Source: Chionoecetes opilio (taxonomy: Eukaryota > Arthropoda > Malacostraca > Decapoda > Majidae). Taken from it: a stretch of DNA of 64,000 nucleotides. The notes under the pieces are model-generated. The model saw nothing but the letters and a program-made list of their open reading frames with translations. It made no database searches and was not told where the DNA came from. Location of the stretch: contig JACEEZ010011733.1 in assembly GCA_016584305.1 (NCBI GenBank), forward strand, positions 300,001-364,000, written 5' to 3'. The translations under genes and the position numbers were made by a program. Below, one piece after another: positions 34,870 through 47,189 of this stretch (the stretch's first letter is position 1; each line of letters starts with the position of its first letter).

Positions 34870-36100
34870 TTTCATTAAGTATGTACCTCTCGGAGTCACC
34901 TTCTTCAGACAGCTTCAATACGCTATCCCGCACGCCCTGTCAGGATCATCGGGGTCGTGCTGAATACAAAATACTCTCATCAGGTCATGATTTTTTCTTT
35001 CCCCTCATCAGTCACACCCCACCTCCACGCACCGCTGCCTCCACTACCATCCTCACTTGAACTCCTTTACCTCCCCTTCTCCTGCTTCAACCTGACGCTG
35101 CCCTCACTCCTTCCTCACCCCAACACACCGCCTCCACTCCCTCCTCGCTCCATCAGAACATAAGCAATCTGGGAATACAAGTCTCCTCTTACCCAAAGGT
35201 TCGACTCTCCTCTTTGTTATTCCGTCGTGCCTCAGGACGTGTATTTATCCCCAGCCGGTCGTAGAGCTTCGTCAGGAAAGTATCTGTTCTACCTGACGAC
35301 TCTCGAACACTAATCCTCTGCGTAATTTGCCAGGCTCGGAATGGCTTTGGCTGCTGGCGCAATTACCTAGGTCATTGTCTTAAGCGATTGCCAGTGTGTT
35401 ATCTCAAACGTGTTTACTCTCTCTTAGGTTTGAGAGGAGTTTCCTAATCGCCTGCCGCAGAGTTGTTCGGGGTTGAGTCCATGAGTACATGCCGGCCAGG
35501 GTATTCTCTTCGTGTAATTGGTTTCGCGTGGTGTGGCAGTTTATTTTACTGGGTTTTTTTTCTTTTAGTACTGGCGAGCCTGGTAGTGGGAGTGTGAAGA
35601 TGGCTTAAATGAGGAAATGTTGTACACAGTATTGTACAGTGTTGCATTGGGATAACTCTCAAGCTCGTACTCTAATTTGGGGTTAAACAAATCTATATGA
35701 GTCAGTCAAAAATTAGTTCAGACACACCCTGCTGACCGCACCTAACTTTCACTCATCCATTAACGCGAACCTAGTCTGAATTATCTTACACTCGCACAAT
35801 ACAACTTAAGTCCTGCCTTCCTTTGCTTAGGTAAATCGATGTCTGAATATTTAATAATATTTGTCACCCGGCCGACCGTACGTCAAAGATCAAAAAGATA
35901 TGCTCTATACTTTGTTTTATTTCGTAAAGTAGTCGTCTAAACCCATTTTTTCTTTGCATAGATATGTTGAATGTTCATTCAAAACACCTAATCCACAAGA
36001 AATAATATATATCCACGCTTTATTTCCGTAAAAACACGACCAATGTAAAAAGCGCGGGAATAAAAATCTGCACCGTTCCAGCCACCGCGCAAATATTACT
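34870..36100. other. No gene seen
   Basis: Unassigned sequence. 35010-35160 is C-rich but not clearly repetitive. Confidence 0.5.
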
Positions 36101-36104
36101 AACT

Positions 36105-36865
36105 AGCCGCAAAGCCGCCCTCCGGGCGGACTTTTTGGCTAGCTCCTGCGGAGGGCTATTGGTGGGCCTTCGGCCCACCAAACACAGACTCGCAAGATAG
36201 CCCCTTCTAACTTTCCTGAAATCATGGATGTAGAAATGTATGTATTAACGCCAACCCATTCACATCACCCCCAACCCATTCACATCACCCTAACCATTCA
36301 CATCACCCCCAACCCATTCACATCACCCCCAACCCATTCACATCACCCCCACCCATTCACATCACCCCCAACCCATTCACTCACCCATACCCATCACCCC
36401 CACCCATTCACTCCCCCCATTACCCATCCCCCCCCCCATTCACTCACCCATTACCCATCACCACACACCCATTCACTCACCCATTACCATCACCCCCCAC
36501 CTATTCCCTCACCCATCACCCATCACCCCCACCCATTCACTCACCCATTACCCATCACCCTCCACCCATTCACTCACCCATACCCATCAACACCCCACCC
36601 ATTCACTTACCCATTACCCATCACCCCCACCTATTCCCTCACCCATCACCCATCACCCCCCCCATTCACTCACCCATCACCCCACACCCATTACCCATCA
36701 CCCCACCCATTCACTCACCCATTACCCATCACCCTACATCAAGGTTCCTCAAATTTTCGCACCCACTTTTTTTCACAATTCTCGCTAATAGGCTGCTAAA
36801 AAAAAACAAAAAAAGTGATCATATCATCTTATAAGTGAGCTTAAAACCTTCCCCTGGTCAACCCG
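36105..36865 (-). repeat. Hairpin-bearing repeat with internal C-rich minisatellite (copy A)
   Basis: Inverted relative to 46660-47175. It contains the strong hairpins GGTGGGCC-TTC-GGCCCACC (36153-36171) and CCGCCC-TCC-GGGCGG (36116-36130), then a minisatellite of CCCATTCACTCACCCATTAC-type units (36250-36740) and a shared end (TTTCACAATTCTCGCTAATAGG ... AAAACCTTCCCCTGGTCAAC). Read on the minus strand it finishes hairpin, eight bases, GCGGCTAG then T, which is how Helitron 3' ends look. There is no coding sequence; the 191-codon plus reading is repeat. Confidence 0.65.
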
Positions 36866-36918
36866 GTTCTAAAAAGGGGCCATATGAGTGGATTCCCACC
36901 ACGGGGGACGGAACCTAT

Positions 36919-36920
36919 AC

Positions 36921-36951
<31 letters not shown>

Positions 36952-36955
36952 ACCA

Positions 36956-37000
<45 letters not shown>

Positions 37001-37089
37001 GACACACTTTCGCTTTTATTAATATAGATGACGTCAATGGAGGTGTTTCACGAGGGGAGGGGAGAGAGAGGAGAGAGAGAGAGAGAGAG

Positions 37090-37137
<48 letters not shown>

Positions 37138-37145
37138 GAGAGAGT
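36919..37145. repeat. (CA)n followed by (GA)n
   Basis: CA repeat at 36919-36997 and interrupted GA at 37056-37145, separated by TTTTATTAATATAGATG, a sequence type often seen at repeat ends. Confidence 0.95.
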
Positions 37146-37254
37146 TGATGGAGCCCCTCAAGAATCTGTCTTTATTCACCCTACTTCATCCCCAACACCC
37201 ACCCACATCCTACAACACCCACCTCCGTTCCCATCCACATCCCCACTTCCAACA

Positions 37255-38010
37255 CTCATCCCCTTCCCCCCCCCACATCCCTTAACACCCACCCCCGTTC
37301 CCACTCACATCCCCACTTCCAACATCCACCCCCTTCCCCCACCACCAACCCCATCCCCTTCCCTCATACCAACACTACCCCCTTCCCCACCACCGACATC
37401 CACCCCCATTTCCCCACCACCAACACCATCCCTCCACCCCCCCAAAACACCCATCCCCTTCCCCCACCACCAACACCCATCCCCTTCACCCACCACCAGC
37501 ACCCATCCCACCCCCTTCCCCCACCACCAACACCCATCCTTCCACACCCATCCCCTTCCCCTACTACCAACACCCATCCCTTTCCCCCCCCAACATCCAT
37601 CCCCGTTTCCCCACCACCAACACCCATCTCCTCCCACCACCCAACACCTCCTCCTCCCCAACCAACCCCCATCGCCTTCCCCCACCAACAACACCCATCC
37701 CCTTCACCCCACCAGCACCCATCCCCTTCCCCCACCACCAACACCATCCCCTTCCCCCGCCACCAACATCCATCCCCTTCCCCCGCCACTAACACCCATC
37801 CCCTCCCCCACCACCAATCCCCATCCCCTATTCGCACTACCAACACCCATCCCCTTCCCCCCCCACCAACACCCACCCCTCCTCACCCCCAACACCCCCC
37901 CTTCCCCCCCCACCCCACACCCACCCCTTCCCCCCACAAACACCATCCCTTCCCCCCACCACCAACCCTTTCCCCTTCCCCCAACACCAATATCCCCCCC
38001 GTTCCCTCCC
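37255..38010. repeat. C-rich minisatellite (CCCCTTCCCCCACCACCAACACCCAT-like units)
   Basis: Degenerate units of about 26-30 bp. The minus strand is a G-rich array of GGGG runs separated by short spacers, able in principle to form G-quadruplexes. Long readings on both strands (up to 413 codons, Pro/Thr or Gly/Trp rich) are translations of the repeat and not genes. Confidence 0.93.
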
Positions 38011-38079
38011 TTTATCCCATTGCGATGGCTCTCCATGTTTCCCCAATGGCCCTCGCCGACGCCCCAATATTTTTAAATT

Positions 38080-40385
38080 CTCGTGGCCCTATTGGTCGGA
38101 TATGTGGCAAACTTTTCTTGCAAGGCACAGCTTTCTGTGCACCCATAAAGGATGCATGGAAAAGGTATCCCTATTGAAAAAAAAAAATCAATCAAAAACC
38201 CCCAAAACTCTTCAAGTACTATTTTTATGCCAGGTTTAGGGCTTTTGGATGAGCGGGTTTAAGGAATCCCCTTGGGTGACTCACCGACCCAGGGGCGTCT
38301 TTTTGTAGTTCCCCAGCAGCGTTATGGAAGCTCAGGAATTTAAGATTTTGATTGGGTATAAAAAACGGGACTGGAGCAAGGTGAAACATATTTTGTACAC
38401 TCGATAATGAATATTCTAACTAAAAAAAATCAGAATGATGAAAATGTCGGCGTTTACTTTAACTTAGGGACATTTATGATGATATTCCGGAGTAAGAACA
38501 AATTATATTGAATTTCAAATGGCTTACCATATATCAAGCTGCTTGGTATGGCTAATTGGCTATATTACTCCTATTCCCCTAAACCACAGCAGATACGGGC
38601 CTTGCATGCACCTCAGCAGTGTTCCTGTACAGCCATGGAATGCAAGAACGTGTGCTGATCATTAGTCACATACATTTTGAGCTTTATTCCACAAACATTG
38701 AACGTAAGTCTTTAACTATGATACATTTTGTGGCATATTTTTTAACAAACTTTCTTCCAGACAAACAACAGTTAATTATATAAATGATGAATGATGACAA
38801 CCATAACTGCATACTTCGTCTCCAGTCACAAAGCGCATGTAACATCTGAACCTTTAAAATTTTGTGGTTTGAGAAGAATCAGAATAATCTTTCATAAGAA
38901 AACCATTGTTTACATAATAAATATATAGTGTCTTGCTAACGATTTCAAACACTTATGAAACCATAATTACTTAAACCCCTAGAAAAAAAACCCTTTGATT
39001 TTGCGCACACTCATAACCGGGGTAAATGAAACCCCCCTTTTGGAAAAATAGGAATAAAAATTTTTCAACTAAATTTATTAATTATACAGAAAAAAACAAA
39101 GTACAAAAACTGGCTTTTCATTTTTAATGCAGAAATCGTAAAAAAAAAAACGAAAATAGGTATCTTCAGGGGCAACGCATGAAAATGTATAATTTCATGC
39201 ACATATACTATATTATATGTGTTATTAAAAAATCACTGTATGAATATGGCTAGAGCCAAAGAATTCAACTTTTGTCCACCCACACCCAGGATATAGGAGC
39301 GTCAGCAGGCGTAGTCCCATTTCTTATCTACCACTAGGAACTGTACGGGAGCGAGGCAAAAATAGGACATTTATTTAGTATAAAAAAAATGGCAATTTAT
39401 ATTTCATAGTATAATATTTTGTTTTTACCGTTCTCTATTAACCCAAAACGACCAATAATTAATGAATTGAGTAATGTTCTGAACGTCATATGACAGCGTT
39501 TGAGCTACACAAATATTTTTGAATATTTATTTACCTGTTGAATAAATAATTACTTATTGGTGGACTTTCATGCAAGTAAAAAAATTGAGAGGGACAATAA
39601 AATTTTTTTATGATTTACAGTTTTAAATGAACAAAAAAAAATAAAAAAAAGGAAGACTTACCCTTTATTACTGGTTGCACCCCCACTTACACGGGAAGAT
39701 GTGCCCGGACACACAGGGGTGGACACTTGTTGCACCCTTTTGGCGTAACATCCTATCCCTGACCTTGGGCAATCTTACACCGCCACGTTGTCTGTCGCAC
39801 TGGGAGATGAGTTTAGCAACCCGTACCCGGTGAGGGATATGCAGGGTGCTAAGAGGATTTTGAGGGGCCTTTGGGCAGGGTGGGGGGTGTTTCTCCAACA
39901 ATGTGGGCACCATGGTTAACGACGAGGTCATGCTAACTCTTGCATGTGCTTGTGCCTGATTATCCTGGCTTCACTTACCCTCTCCAGGTTTTCTGAGTGT
40001 ATTATCCACGCGTTGTTGACAGATTTATTCATCATCCCATATCAAACTGTTATGTTACCGCAAGCTAGATAGTACATGCACACTAACGTGGGTACATTTT
40101 TCGCAAAACGCCTCCTCAAGGTCACACGAAAGAGCGAATTACGCGAAACTACCTATACTACAGGTGCACACCAAGAGCAGAAGCTATTGGCCATTCCAGC
40201 CCGCATCCTGCGCGGGCCACTCAGTGAGAGTGAAAACAAAAATAAATGTATGGGGTAAAACATACCCCAGGTCAATGTTCCAGGGTTAAAGGATAAATTT
40301 ATATACTGACACAGAATACTGGAGAACCTGTAATTCCATTAGATAGATAACATAATTACCAGAAATAGGTGAGTTCGTAGGGAAC
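38080..40385. other. No gene recognised; one 87-codon reading of unknown nature
   Basis: About 2.3 kb without a recognisable element. 39931-39668 on the minus strand encodes VRVAKLISQCDRQRGGVRLP within 87 codons. I do not recognise it and cannot say whether it was ever coding. 38150-38300 and 38990-39200 show longer homopolymers than usual. Confidence 0.4.
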
Positions 40386-40391
40386 CGGATT

Positions 40392-40709
40392 TTCAGTAGG
40401 AAGAGAATGACCATGGCAGTGATGTTACAAACAGCATCTTTATTGGAGGATCCAAACATTTCGACATATTTCATTATGTCATCTTCAGTGGTAAAATCTT
40501 GCAAGAATAATACCGAAATGATAAATAAAAAATAGTTACATAAGAGTAAGAAGTCAACGTGCGAGTCATCATAAAAGTTACAAAATATAAAGGTGTGCTG
40601 CAGACAGTGTTATTGAACTTGAAGATGACATAATGAAATATGTAGAAACGTTTGGATCCTACAATAAAGATGCTGTTTGTAACATCACTGGTCGTTCTCT
40701 TCCTACTGA
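40392..40709. repeat. Head-to-head copies of a 95-bp repeat
   Basis: 40392-40488 and 40619-40709 are inverted copies sharing TTACAAACAGCATCTTTATT and TTTCATTATGTCATCTTC, separated by 130 bp. The block GAAGATGACATAATGAAATA followed by TG(T/A)..GAAACGTTTGGATCC...AATAAA resembles the 3' ends of dispersed retroelements (Penelope-like elements come to mind). The assignment is uncertain. Confidence 0.6.
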
Positions 40710-41504
40710 ACATAATAATCTACTTACTAATGTCATGAAAATCTTTAAAAAAAAATGCAAGGGTTAATAATATGGTGTCGAATGAGGTCAATTATTTCTT
40801 ATTTGGACAACAGCCAGTGTGCAAGACTAAGGCAGAGAGGTAATACTTGTATGTCCCTTAAGTAGGTTATTTACGTGTATACAAAGCTGAAGACGAAGAA
40901 CATTTTTACCTGTTCATTTATGGAAATGTCTGATTATTAAATTATTCATATCGTGGTGGAACCATCACATGATTGATCATCGACTGAGTATTTCTTATGA
41001 AAAAAAAAAATTGATAGAAAAGCGCAGCAGAATTATGGGAGTAGAAGATAGGAGACGTTTTGACCATGGATAAAGAAACTTATAATTTTCATCTGAGACT
41101 GTTACTAATTATTCTTCAAACAGCAGTCATGCGATGGTCCGATGGAGGGATAATGAGGGTGAAGGTATCCTACTGACATGTAGTACATTGTACAGACCTT
41201 TGTTTTTCTCTCTTTTATTATCTTTTGAGTTTGGATGGAACGGGATTCCCTATTCAGGGTATTGATAGTGCAGTCCTCAAGCTGAAAATAATAATTCTTT
41301 AGTGCTATTTTTTTGTCTAGCTCAGGAAAATGGAGAAAGGGAAGTATGTGAGCTTGGCATCAACTACTAGGGTTTCGAATCGTGCCTAGGTTAGGCCCAG
41401 CGTCACTGACGACCCCCCCCCCCCCCACACACACAGGTTCAGGTATGACTACAAGGATGAGCATGGCCGCCAATATTCTCGAAATAGCTCAGGCATTATC
41501 GGAT
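40710..41504. other. No gene seen
   Basis: Unassigned, with a C-run and short CA repeat at 41413-41435. Confidence 0.5.
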
Positions 41505-41906
41505 AATTTATAGTTGCACCCAACCAACGATTTTCTGATGCGCCTTATGTTTTTCTGGTGTGTTTGTATGTGTTTTGAATGAATCTGCTAACCATTTCTG
41601 TCGCAGTTTTTTTTTTTTAGTTTTTAGGTTGATAAAGGTTAGTTTTTTTTTTTTTAGTTTTTAAGTTAGGTAAAGGTTAGGTTAGGTATAGGTTAGGTTA
41701 GGTTAGGTTAGGTATGGGTTAGGTTAGGTATAGGTAAAGGTTAGGTCAGGTTTAGGGGGGGGTTTTTTCTTCATTTTTGCACAAAAAAAAAAAAAAAAAG
41801 AATTGCGACACAAACGGTTAGCAGATTCATTCAAAGCACATAAAAACACACCATAAAAACATAAGGCGCATCAGAAAATCGTTGGTTAGGTGAAACTATA
41901 AATTGA
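41505..41906. mobile_element. Fold-back element with TTAGG-rich core (copy 2)
   Basis: Outer arms CAACCAACGATTTTCTGATG (41521) and the inverse (41868-41887) extend outward through AATTTATAGTT. The inner arms TGTTTTGAATGAATCTGCTA and inverse are shared with the element at 28028. The core (41620-41760) is GGTTAGGTTAGG-type, opposite in orientation to copy 1. No coding sequence. Confidence 0.82.
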
Positions 41907-42815
41907 CCGCATCATATTCACCATACATTTTCGGAGTAGTCACATTCTTCTTGTTTTTCCTTTGAGTGAGTATGAAGCACATTTTCAAACTGTATACTTT
42001 CAGAGATCGTCTGAGCATAGTGAATCCCCCTTCCTCTTATATATCTGTCGGGCAGCGCGCATCACAAGGCCAATCAAGACCAACCCAGATTAGTACCAAC
42101 TAGCCACTCAGAACATTCAACACAGGAACACGTGTATGTTATGAAAATGTAATACAAAAAGGTGTGAAAACATGGGCCTAGGAAATAATATATCAAAACA
42201 ACAAAATGCAAGAAAAGGGTTAAATGTGAGTCCATGGAGTGTGTGGGGAGAATTGTTGCAGAAGATGTGTTATTTTGTCCTTTTCTGTTAAATCTTGGTA
42301 ACAATTGTAACATTGTAGTAGTGTTTTGTATATTTAGCATGTGTAAAGTGTTTCATTGTTAAGGAAGCATGTATCATGCTAGGTGCCACCTCATATGCTT
42401 GTGTAACAGCCTAACAGGCCGGAAGTCAACTGATCAGTGTGTGTAGTGTTTGGATAGGACGCTTTATTAAGGCACGGTCACACTAGTTACTGTTAGCCAT
42501 GGACTGGGCAATTTTCCCAGCGGTGGGCCTCCAATGGCTGGAGAACTACTGCCCACGCAGCCACTCCCAGCCGGAAACGGTGCTTAGCGTTTGTTGTGGG
42601 TGACTCAGGGGTGGGCAGCAGAGATAATTAAGGGTTTATAGTATTGACAGCAAACCTATTAAAAAAAATATGTATCTTATCCAAGAAAAAGGATAATACA
42701 TCGTAGTGTACCTAGTTAATTACATTTGTTTGAGATAAGCAACGATCAGGGACTATACAATGATATAATTAAATCAAAGCTACACACTCGCTTGACCTTG
42801 GAGCTTCAAGTAGAC
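41907..42815. other. No gene; possible transposon end
   Basis: Unassigned. GGCACGGTCACACTAG at 42471 resembles PIF/Harbinger-type termini, but no partner or gene is seen. Confidence 0.4.
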
Positions 42816-43072
42816 CGGTGGTTCTCAAAGTGTGTTCCGCGGAACCTCAGGGTTCCGGGAAGAGGTATCAAGGGTTCCGTGGCAAAAAAACACGTTCAAT
42901 GAAAGGTTAGTTTTTTGCTGAACAGGAATGGATAAAATGAAATACGAAAGTGACGAAATTTTTGTATGAATGGTGAAAGTAATGTGTAGTTGTTTCATAT
43001 CATTATTTGACAGTACTATTACATAAAAATACAGTATGGAACACGAGTAACACATTTTAATGCACTTTTCAA

Positions 43073-43400
43073 AACTAGAAGCCCGCAGCAGTACTGCGAG
43101 GCGTGCGTGTTCACTTCGTGTGGCGTGTTGTCAACTTAGTAGGAATACGTTTTAGCGTCATTCATAGCTCTTATCCATCCAGCTTTATTCATATTGAACT
43201 ATAGTCTATACTTGAAAGTCTTAAAATTCTTAAATCATGCAAACGAGTAGGGCCAAGAGGCGTCATATCTGTTGGCCTAAGGGTCCACAAATATGAAGTG
43301 ACGTTAGAATTTAATCCTATCAAGATGAAATAACGCCACACATAACTCGGACATAAGGACTAAGGAACCCTGCAGTATTGCCGCGGGCTTCGCCTCATGA
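43073..43400. repeat. Inverted-repeat insert in hAT-1 with Helitron-like ends
   Basis: CTAGAAGCCCGCAGCAGTAC at 43076 and the inverse of CTGCAGTATTGCCGCGGGCT at 43371 are related. The left end read on the minus strand shows the palindrome GCAGTACTGC, nine bases, then CTAG followed by T. The transposase similarity resumes after it. Confidence 0.5.
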
Positions 43401-43639
43401 CAAGTTTACTGAGCTGCATAAATCGTGTGCTGCACATAGCATTAAAATGGAAAATTGGTTGAAATACCACACTTTACGGCCAAAGTTGCAAGGTGATAAC
43501 CCTTGTGGTACATCTACATACTGTTTGTAGTGAGCGTGCTGAACAGGCAGGTGCGGTTAGTGATGAAAGGGAATCACTGGATGAACCACATTTATCTACT
43601 TATACATAGTCGATATACAATCAAGAACTAGTAAATCAG

Positions 43640-45420
43640 GTACTGGGAAATCAAAGAAGCGCAAATTTGACGATAGTTACATACAATTTGGTTTCATGTC
43701 AGTTGGAGATGAAAATGCTCTTGATGGACAAGTGTTGAATGCAATCAAGTATCAGCTAATAGTAGCTTGAATCCTGCAAAATTGAGGACACCTGGAAACC
43801 AAGCACCCACAGCTAGTTAACAAACACAGTAATTATTTCGTAAGAAAACGAGATCAGTTAAAAAAAATATGTTGTTACCATCAAGAAGTTTGCTTACCAA
43901 GACAACAAAAATGCTCTTGAAGCCTCATATCGCGTAAGTTACCACATTGCTAGGACTGGCGAAGCTCATACGATTGCAGAATCTTTACTAAAACCGTGCA
44001 TGAAAGATGTGGTTTTCTGTATCAGTGGCAGGATTCTTGTCACTGTATCCCTGTTAAATAACACAGCCTCACGCCGAATCAATGATATGGCAGATAACTT
44101 AACTGTGAAACCGTGGTAATAGATCGTATGAAAACCAGTCCTGTGAGTTTTACTATTCAGCTTGATGAATCAATAGACGTTGCAGGTTTAGATGGCCTTC
44201 TTGTGTTTGTATGATACACTTCAGAACAGTCCGTACATTAAGATATGCTGTTGTGCCAAGCTATCGAGACCAGTACACGAGGTGAGGACATATTTAAAAT
44301 CTCGGACATTTTGTTCACAAAAAATATTCTTAGGTGGGTCCTTTGCACAGCTGTCTGCACTGATGGTGCAAGGCAATGACAGGCCCAGTAAAAGGTGTAG
44401 TGGGTCTCATAAAAAACGTTGCACCTGCAGTAGAACATAGGCACTGCTGTATTCATAGAGAAGCTTTAGCTGTGAAAAAGATGCCAAGAGGTCTAAAAGT
44501 GACACTTGAAGAAGTAGTCAAGATAGTGAATTTCATCAAGGCTAGGCCATTTCATTTTCGAGTGTTTGCTGCCAGGAGATGTGGTCTATTCACAATATCC
44601 TGTTGTTACATACAGAGGTGCGCTGGTTATCTTGCGGCAAAATTCTTTCACGTGTGTATGAATTGAGAAATGAGTTTCAAGTATTTGTGAGGGAGCACAA
44701 GTCTTCTCTATCAAACCACTTTATGGATGAAGTCTGGGTATGAAAGCTGGACATATTGCAGATACATTTTTGAAATTAAATGAGCTGAACTTATCACTGC
44801 AAATCTCTGATATCAACATATTGAATGTTTAAGACATAATTGAATCCGTTTTCCTCAAGATTGATTCTTGGATTGGCTGTTTAAAGAAAAACCAGACTGA
44901 TTGTTTGTCAAACTGTCATGAATTCTTGAACGAAAACTCAATAACACTGGATGACGGTACAAGGGCTTGCATGATTCTGCACCTACAACAGTTAAAGGGA
45001 AATTTACGCGAGTATTTTCCAAAGGAGTCAGTCCCTCTGACATGGCTAAGCAACCCATTCATGGATGCAAATGGTGTGATGGAGCAGAATCTGTCAGTAA
45101 CTGAAAAAAAACAGATAATTGACATTTGAACTGATCTTACTTTGAAAACTAAAAATAATAAGGACTCTCTACTTCCTTTTTGGATAAACCTATTGCATGA
45201 GTATCCTGACCTAGCAAAACGAGCAGTGCAACATCTTATGACCTTTGCAACAACATACATGTGTGAATCAGCTTTCTCTCTCTATATTGCTACCAAAAAC
45301 AAATACCGAAACAGGTTGGACGCAGCACCTGATATGCGCCTGCAGTTAACAAAGATTGTTCCAGTCTTTGATAATTTCTGTAGCCAGAGACTATCAAAGC
45401 TCACCCATCACATTAAATAA
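43640..45420 (+). pseudogene. ZBED5-like hAT transposase
   Basis: Pieces in order: KSKKRKFDDSYIQFGFMSVG (43650-43705, N-terminal basic part), HLETKHP (about 43795), FTIQLDESIDVAGLDG (44148-44195, with the first catalytic Asp of the hAT RNase-H fold), APAVEHRHCCIHREALAVKK (44410-44475, the C..H region), NHEFL-like helices to WLSNPF (45040-45060), and CESAFSLYIATKNKYRNRLD (45262-45320, the C-terminal dimerisation motif), ending at TAA 45418. Many stops and frameshifts. ZBED5/FAM200-type proteins are host genes derived from such elements, but flanking TIRs make this a transposon copy. Confidence 0.85.
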
Positions 45421-45471
45421 GGTAAGAATTTGATGCTGGGTACTATACTGTAATTTTATTTATTTGTGTGT

Positions 45472-45605
<134 letters not shown>

Positions 45606-46029
45606 GGGTGGGTTCGTAGGGGACTCCACCGAGTAACATCACATGCAAAAGGGTTCCGATGGTTGTAAAAGTTTGAGAACCACTGATTAGTAGACAAACA
45701 CTTCCTGCTGCACTGCTCATGTTTCCACTTCCACCGCGCTGTGCAGACGTGCTTCCACTCATCGCCCTGAACGCAGCTACCTTTGGCCTGTCCCCATCTT
45801 ATGGATGATCACAGCCCTAAACAACAAGGAAGAAGAAATGGAGGAACACTATATTGGTCTTCGAGCAGCAACGCATATGCTTTTGGAAAAAAGGGGGAAC
45901 AAGGGAATGAGAAACAATTGATCACAAACGACATTTATGAAGCCATTGAAGAGATTTGAGAAGCCTTATCGAAATCTCAGCAAGAAGCTAACGATGAATT
46001 CTTCCTTAACCACTTGACAAGGTTTCGTA

Positions 46030-46510
46030 TATATTATAATGTTGTGTAAAGTCACACAACCTCTAACCTTTACTTAAAACTTCCCTTACCAAATATTGGG
46101 ATTTGTCGGGAAGCCAGGTCTTGGTTGCGAGACAAAACCATATTATTTTATGTTCCTCGCAACAAATGAGTGGAATGTGGAAACAAAAAAGTCAAATGAG
46201 AACCATAGAGGATAACCTGATGTATTAAACCTGCTCTAATGGGCGGTATCGGTCTATGGCTGCTGCGCTTGGACTGGAAATTTAAGGGGGTCTGGGCTTT
46301 ATAATAAGTAAAAGTTTACTGCGTTGTTGCAGCGTGTGTGTTTGATAGTCCGCCCCCGTGGCAATCAATAGTGTAACTTTTGAACTGCCTGGAAGTTGTA
46401 TTCAATATCTTGAGCGTGTTTTCAGCTTTTGTCTAATTTATATTAGGTAAATTACAAAAAAACATGGTTAATGTTACGGAATCACAAACTTATAAGTTTT
46501 TCCAAGTAAT
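46030..46510 (+). repeat. Direct repeat, copy 1 (partner 47190-47690)
   Basis: Shared blocks with 47190-47690 in the same order: CTCTAACC(TT)TTACTTAAAA, ACCAAAT..TTGG, GTCGGGAA, AACCTGATGTATTAA, CT(A)TG(G/A)C(T/C)GCTGC..TTGGACT and CATGGTTAATGTTA. The two flank a 680-bp segment. An LTR-like arrangement or a split tandem duplication are both possible. Transition noise is high. Confidence 0.6.
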
Positions 46511-46659
46511 GGTAAGTACATTTGTGGTGAGGGTACTCCATGTGGTTAAACTGTTATGTGTAAAGTAGCGTGTTAATGTATGGTTCTCTGGGGTCAAGGA
46601 TGGTAAATATAAGCAAGTGGTTCTCTTTGTAAATTTTTGATAGGTCGCCCCCCGGGCAA

Positions 46660-47175
46660 ATACTTACAATGAATTTTGGAACCGTTGACCAGGGGAAGGT
46701 TTTAGCCCAATTATGAGATGATCCGATTTTTTTTTTTTTTAGAGCCTATTAGCGATAATTGTGAAAAAAGTGGGTTGCGAGAATTGAGGAAACCTTGATG
46801 GGAAAGGGGGAGGGTAATGGGTGAGTGAAGGGGGGGGTGATGGGTAATGGGTGTGGGGTGATGGGTGATGAATGGGTGGGGGGATGGGTTGGGAGATGGG
46901 TGATGGGTGAGGATAGGTGGGGGTGATGGGAAATGGTGAGTGAATGGGTGGGGGATGAGGGTAATGGGGTGAGTGAATGGGTGGGGGTGATGGGTAATTG
47001 GTGATGTGAAGGATCGGGGGGATTAAAAATTCACACGTGATTTAGGAAAGTTGAATGGGCTATCTGGAGAGTCCGTGTTGGTGGGCCATAGGACATCAAA
47101 CCACAGGTGGTGGGCCAAAGGCCCACCACTACCCTCCGCAGGAGCTGCCAAAAGTCCCTGACGGCGGTTTGCGGC
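46660..47175 (+). repeat. Hairpin-bearing repeat with G-rich minisatellite (copy B)
   Basis: Inverse of 36105-36865. GAACCGTTGACCAGGGGAAG at 46679, a minisatellite of GGGTGATGGGTAATGGGTGA-type units (46790-47010), then the hairpin GGTGGGCC-AAA-GGCCCACC (47109-47127), CTCCGCAGGAGCT and GGTTTGCGGCTA (47167). Stem bases of the large hairpin are identical in both copies. Confidence 0.65.
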
Positions 47176-47189
47176 TATATATATATAAT

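Noticed and set aside
36835..38076. 413-codon plus-strand Pro/Thr-rich reading, the longest in the window
   Set aside because: It runs through a CA repeat, a GA repeat and a C-rich minisatellite; no unique domain.
39668..39931. Possible transposase helix-turn-helix piece
   Set aside because: One 87-codon reading without a recognised motif, termini or frame support; left as unknown.
41413..41760. A real telomere end or interstitial telomere tract
   Set aside because: The TTAGG-type units are irregular, short and bounded by the arms of a fold-back element.
42471..42620. PIF/Harbinger element
   Set aside because: Only a terminus-like string is seen, with no partner or transposase.
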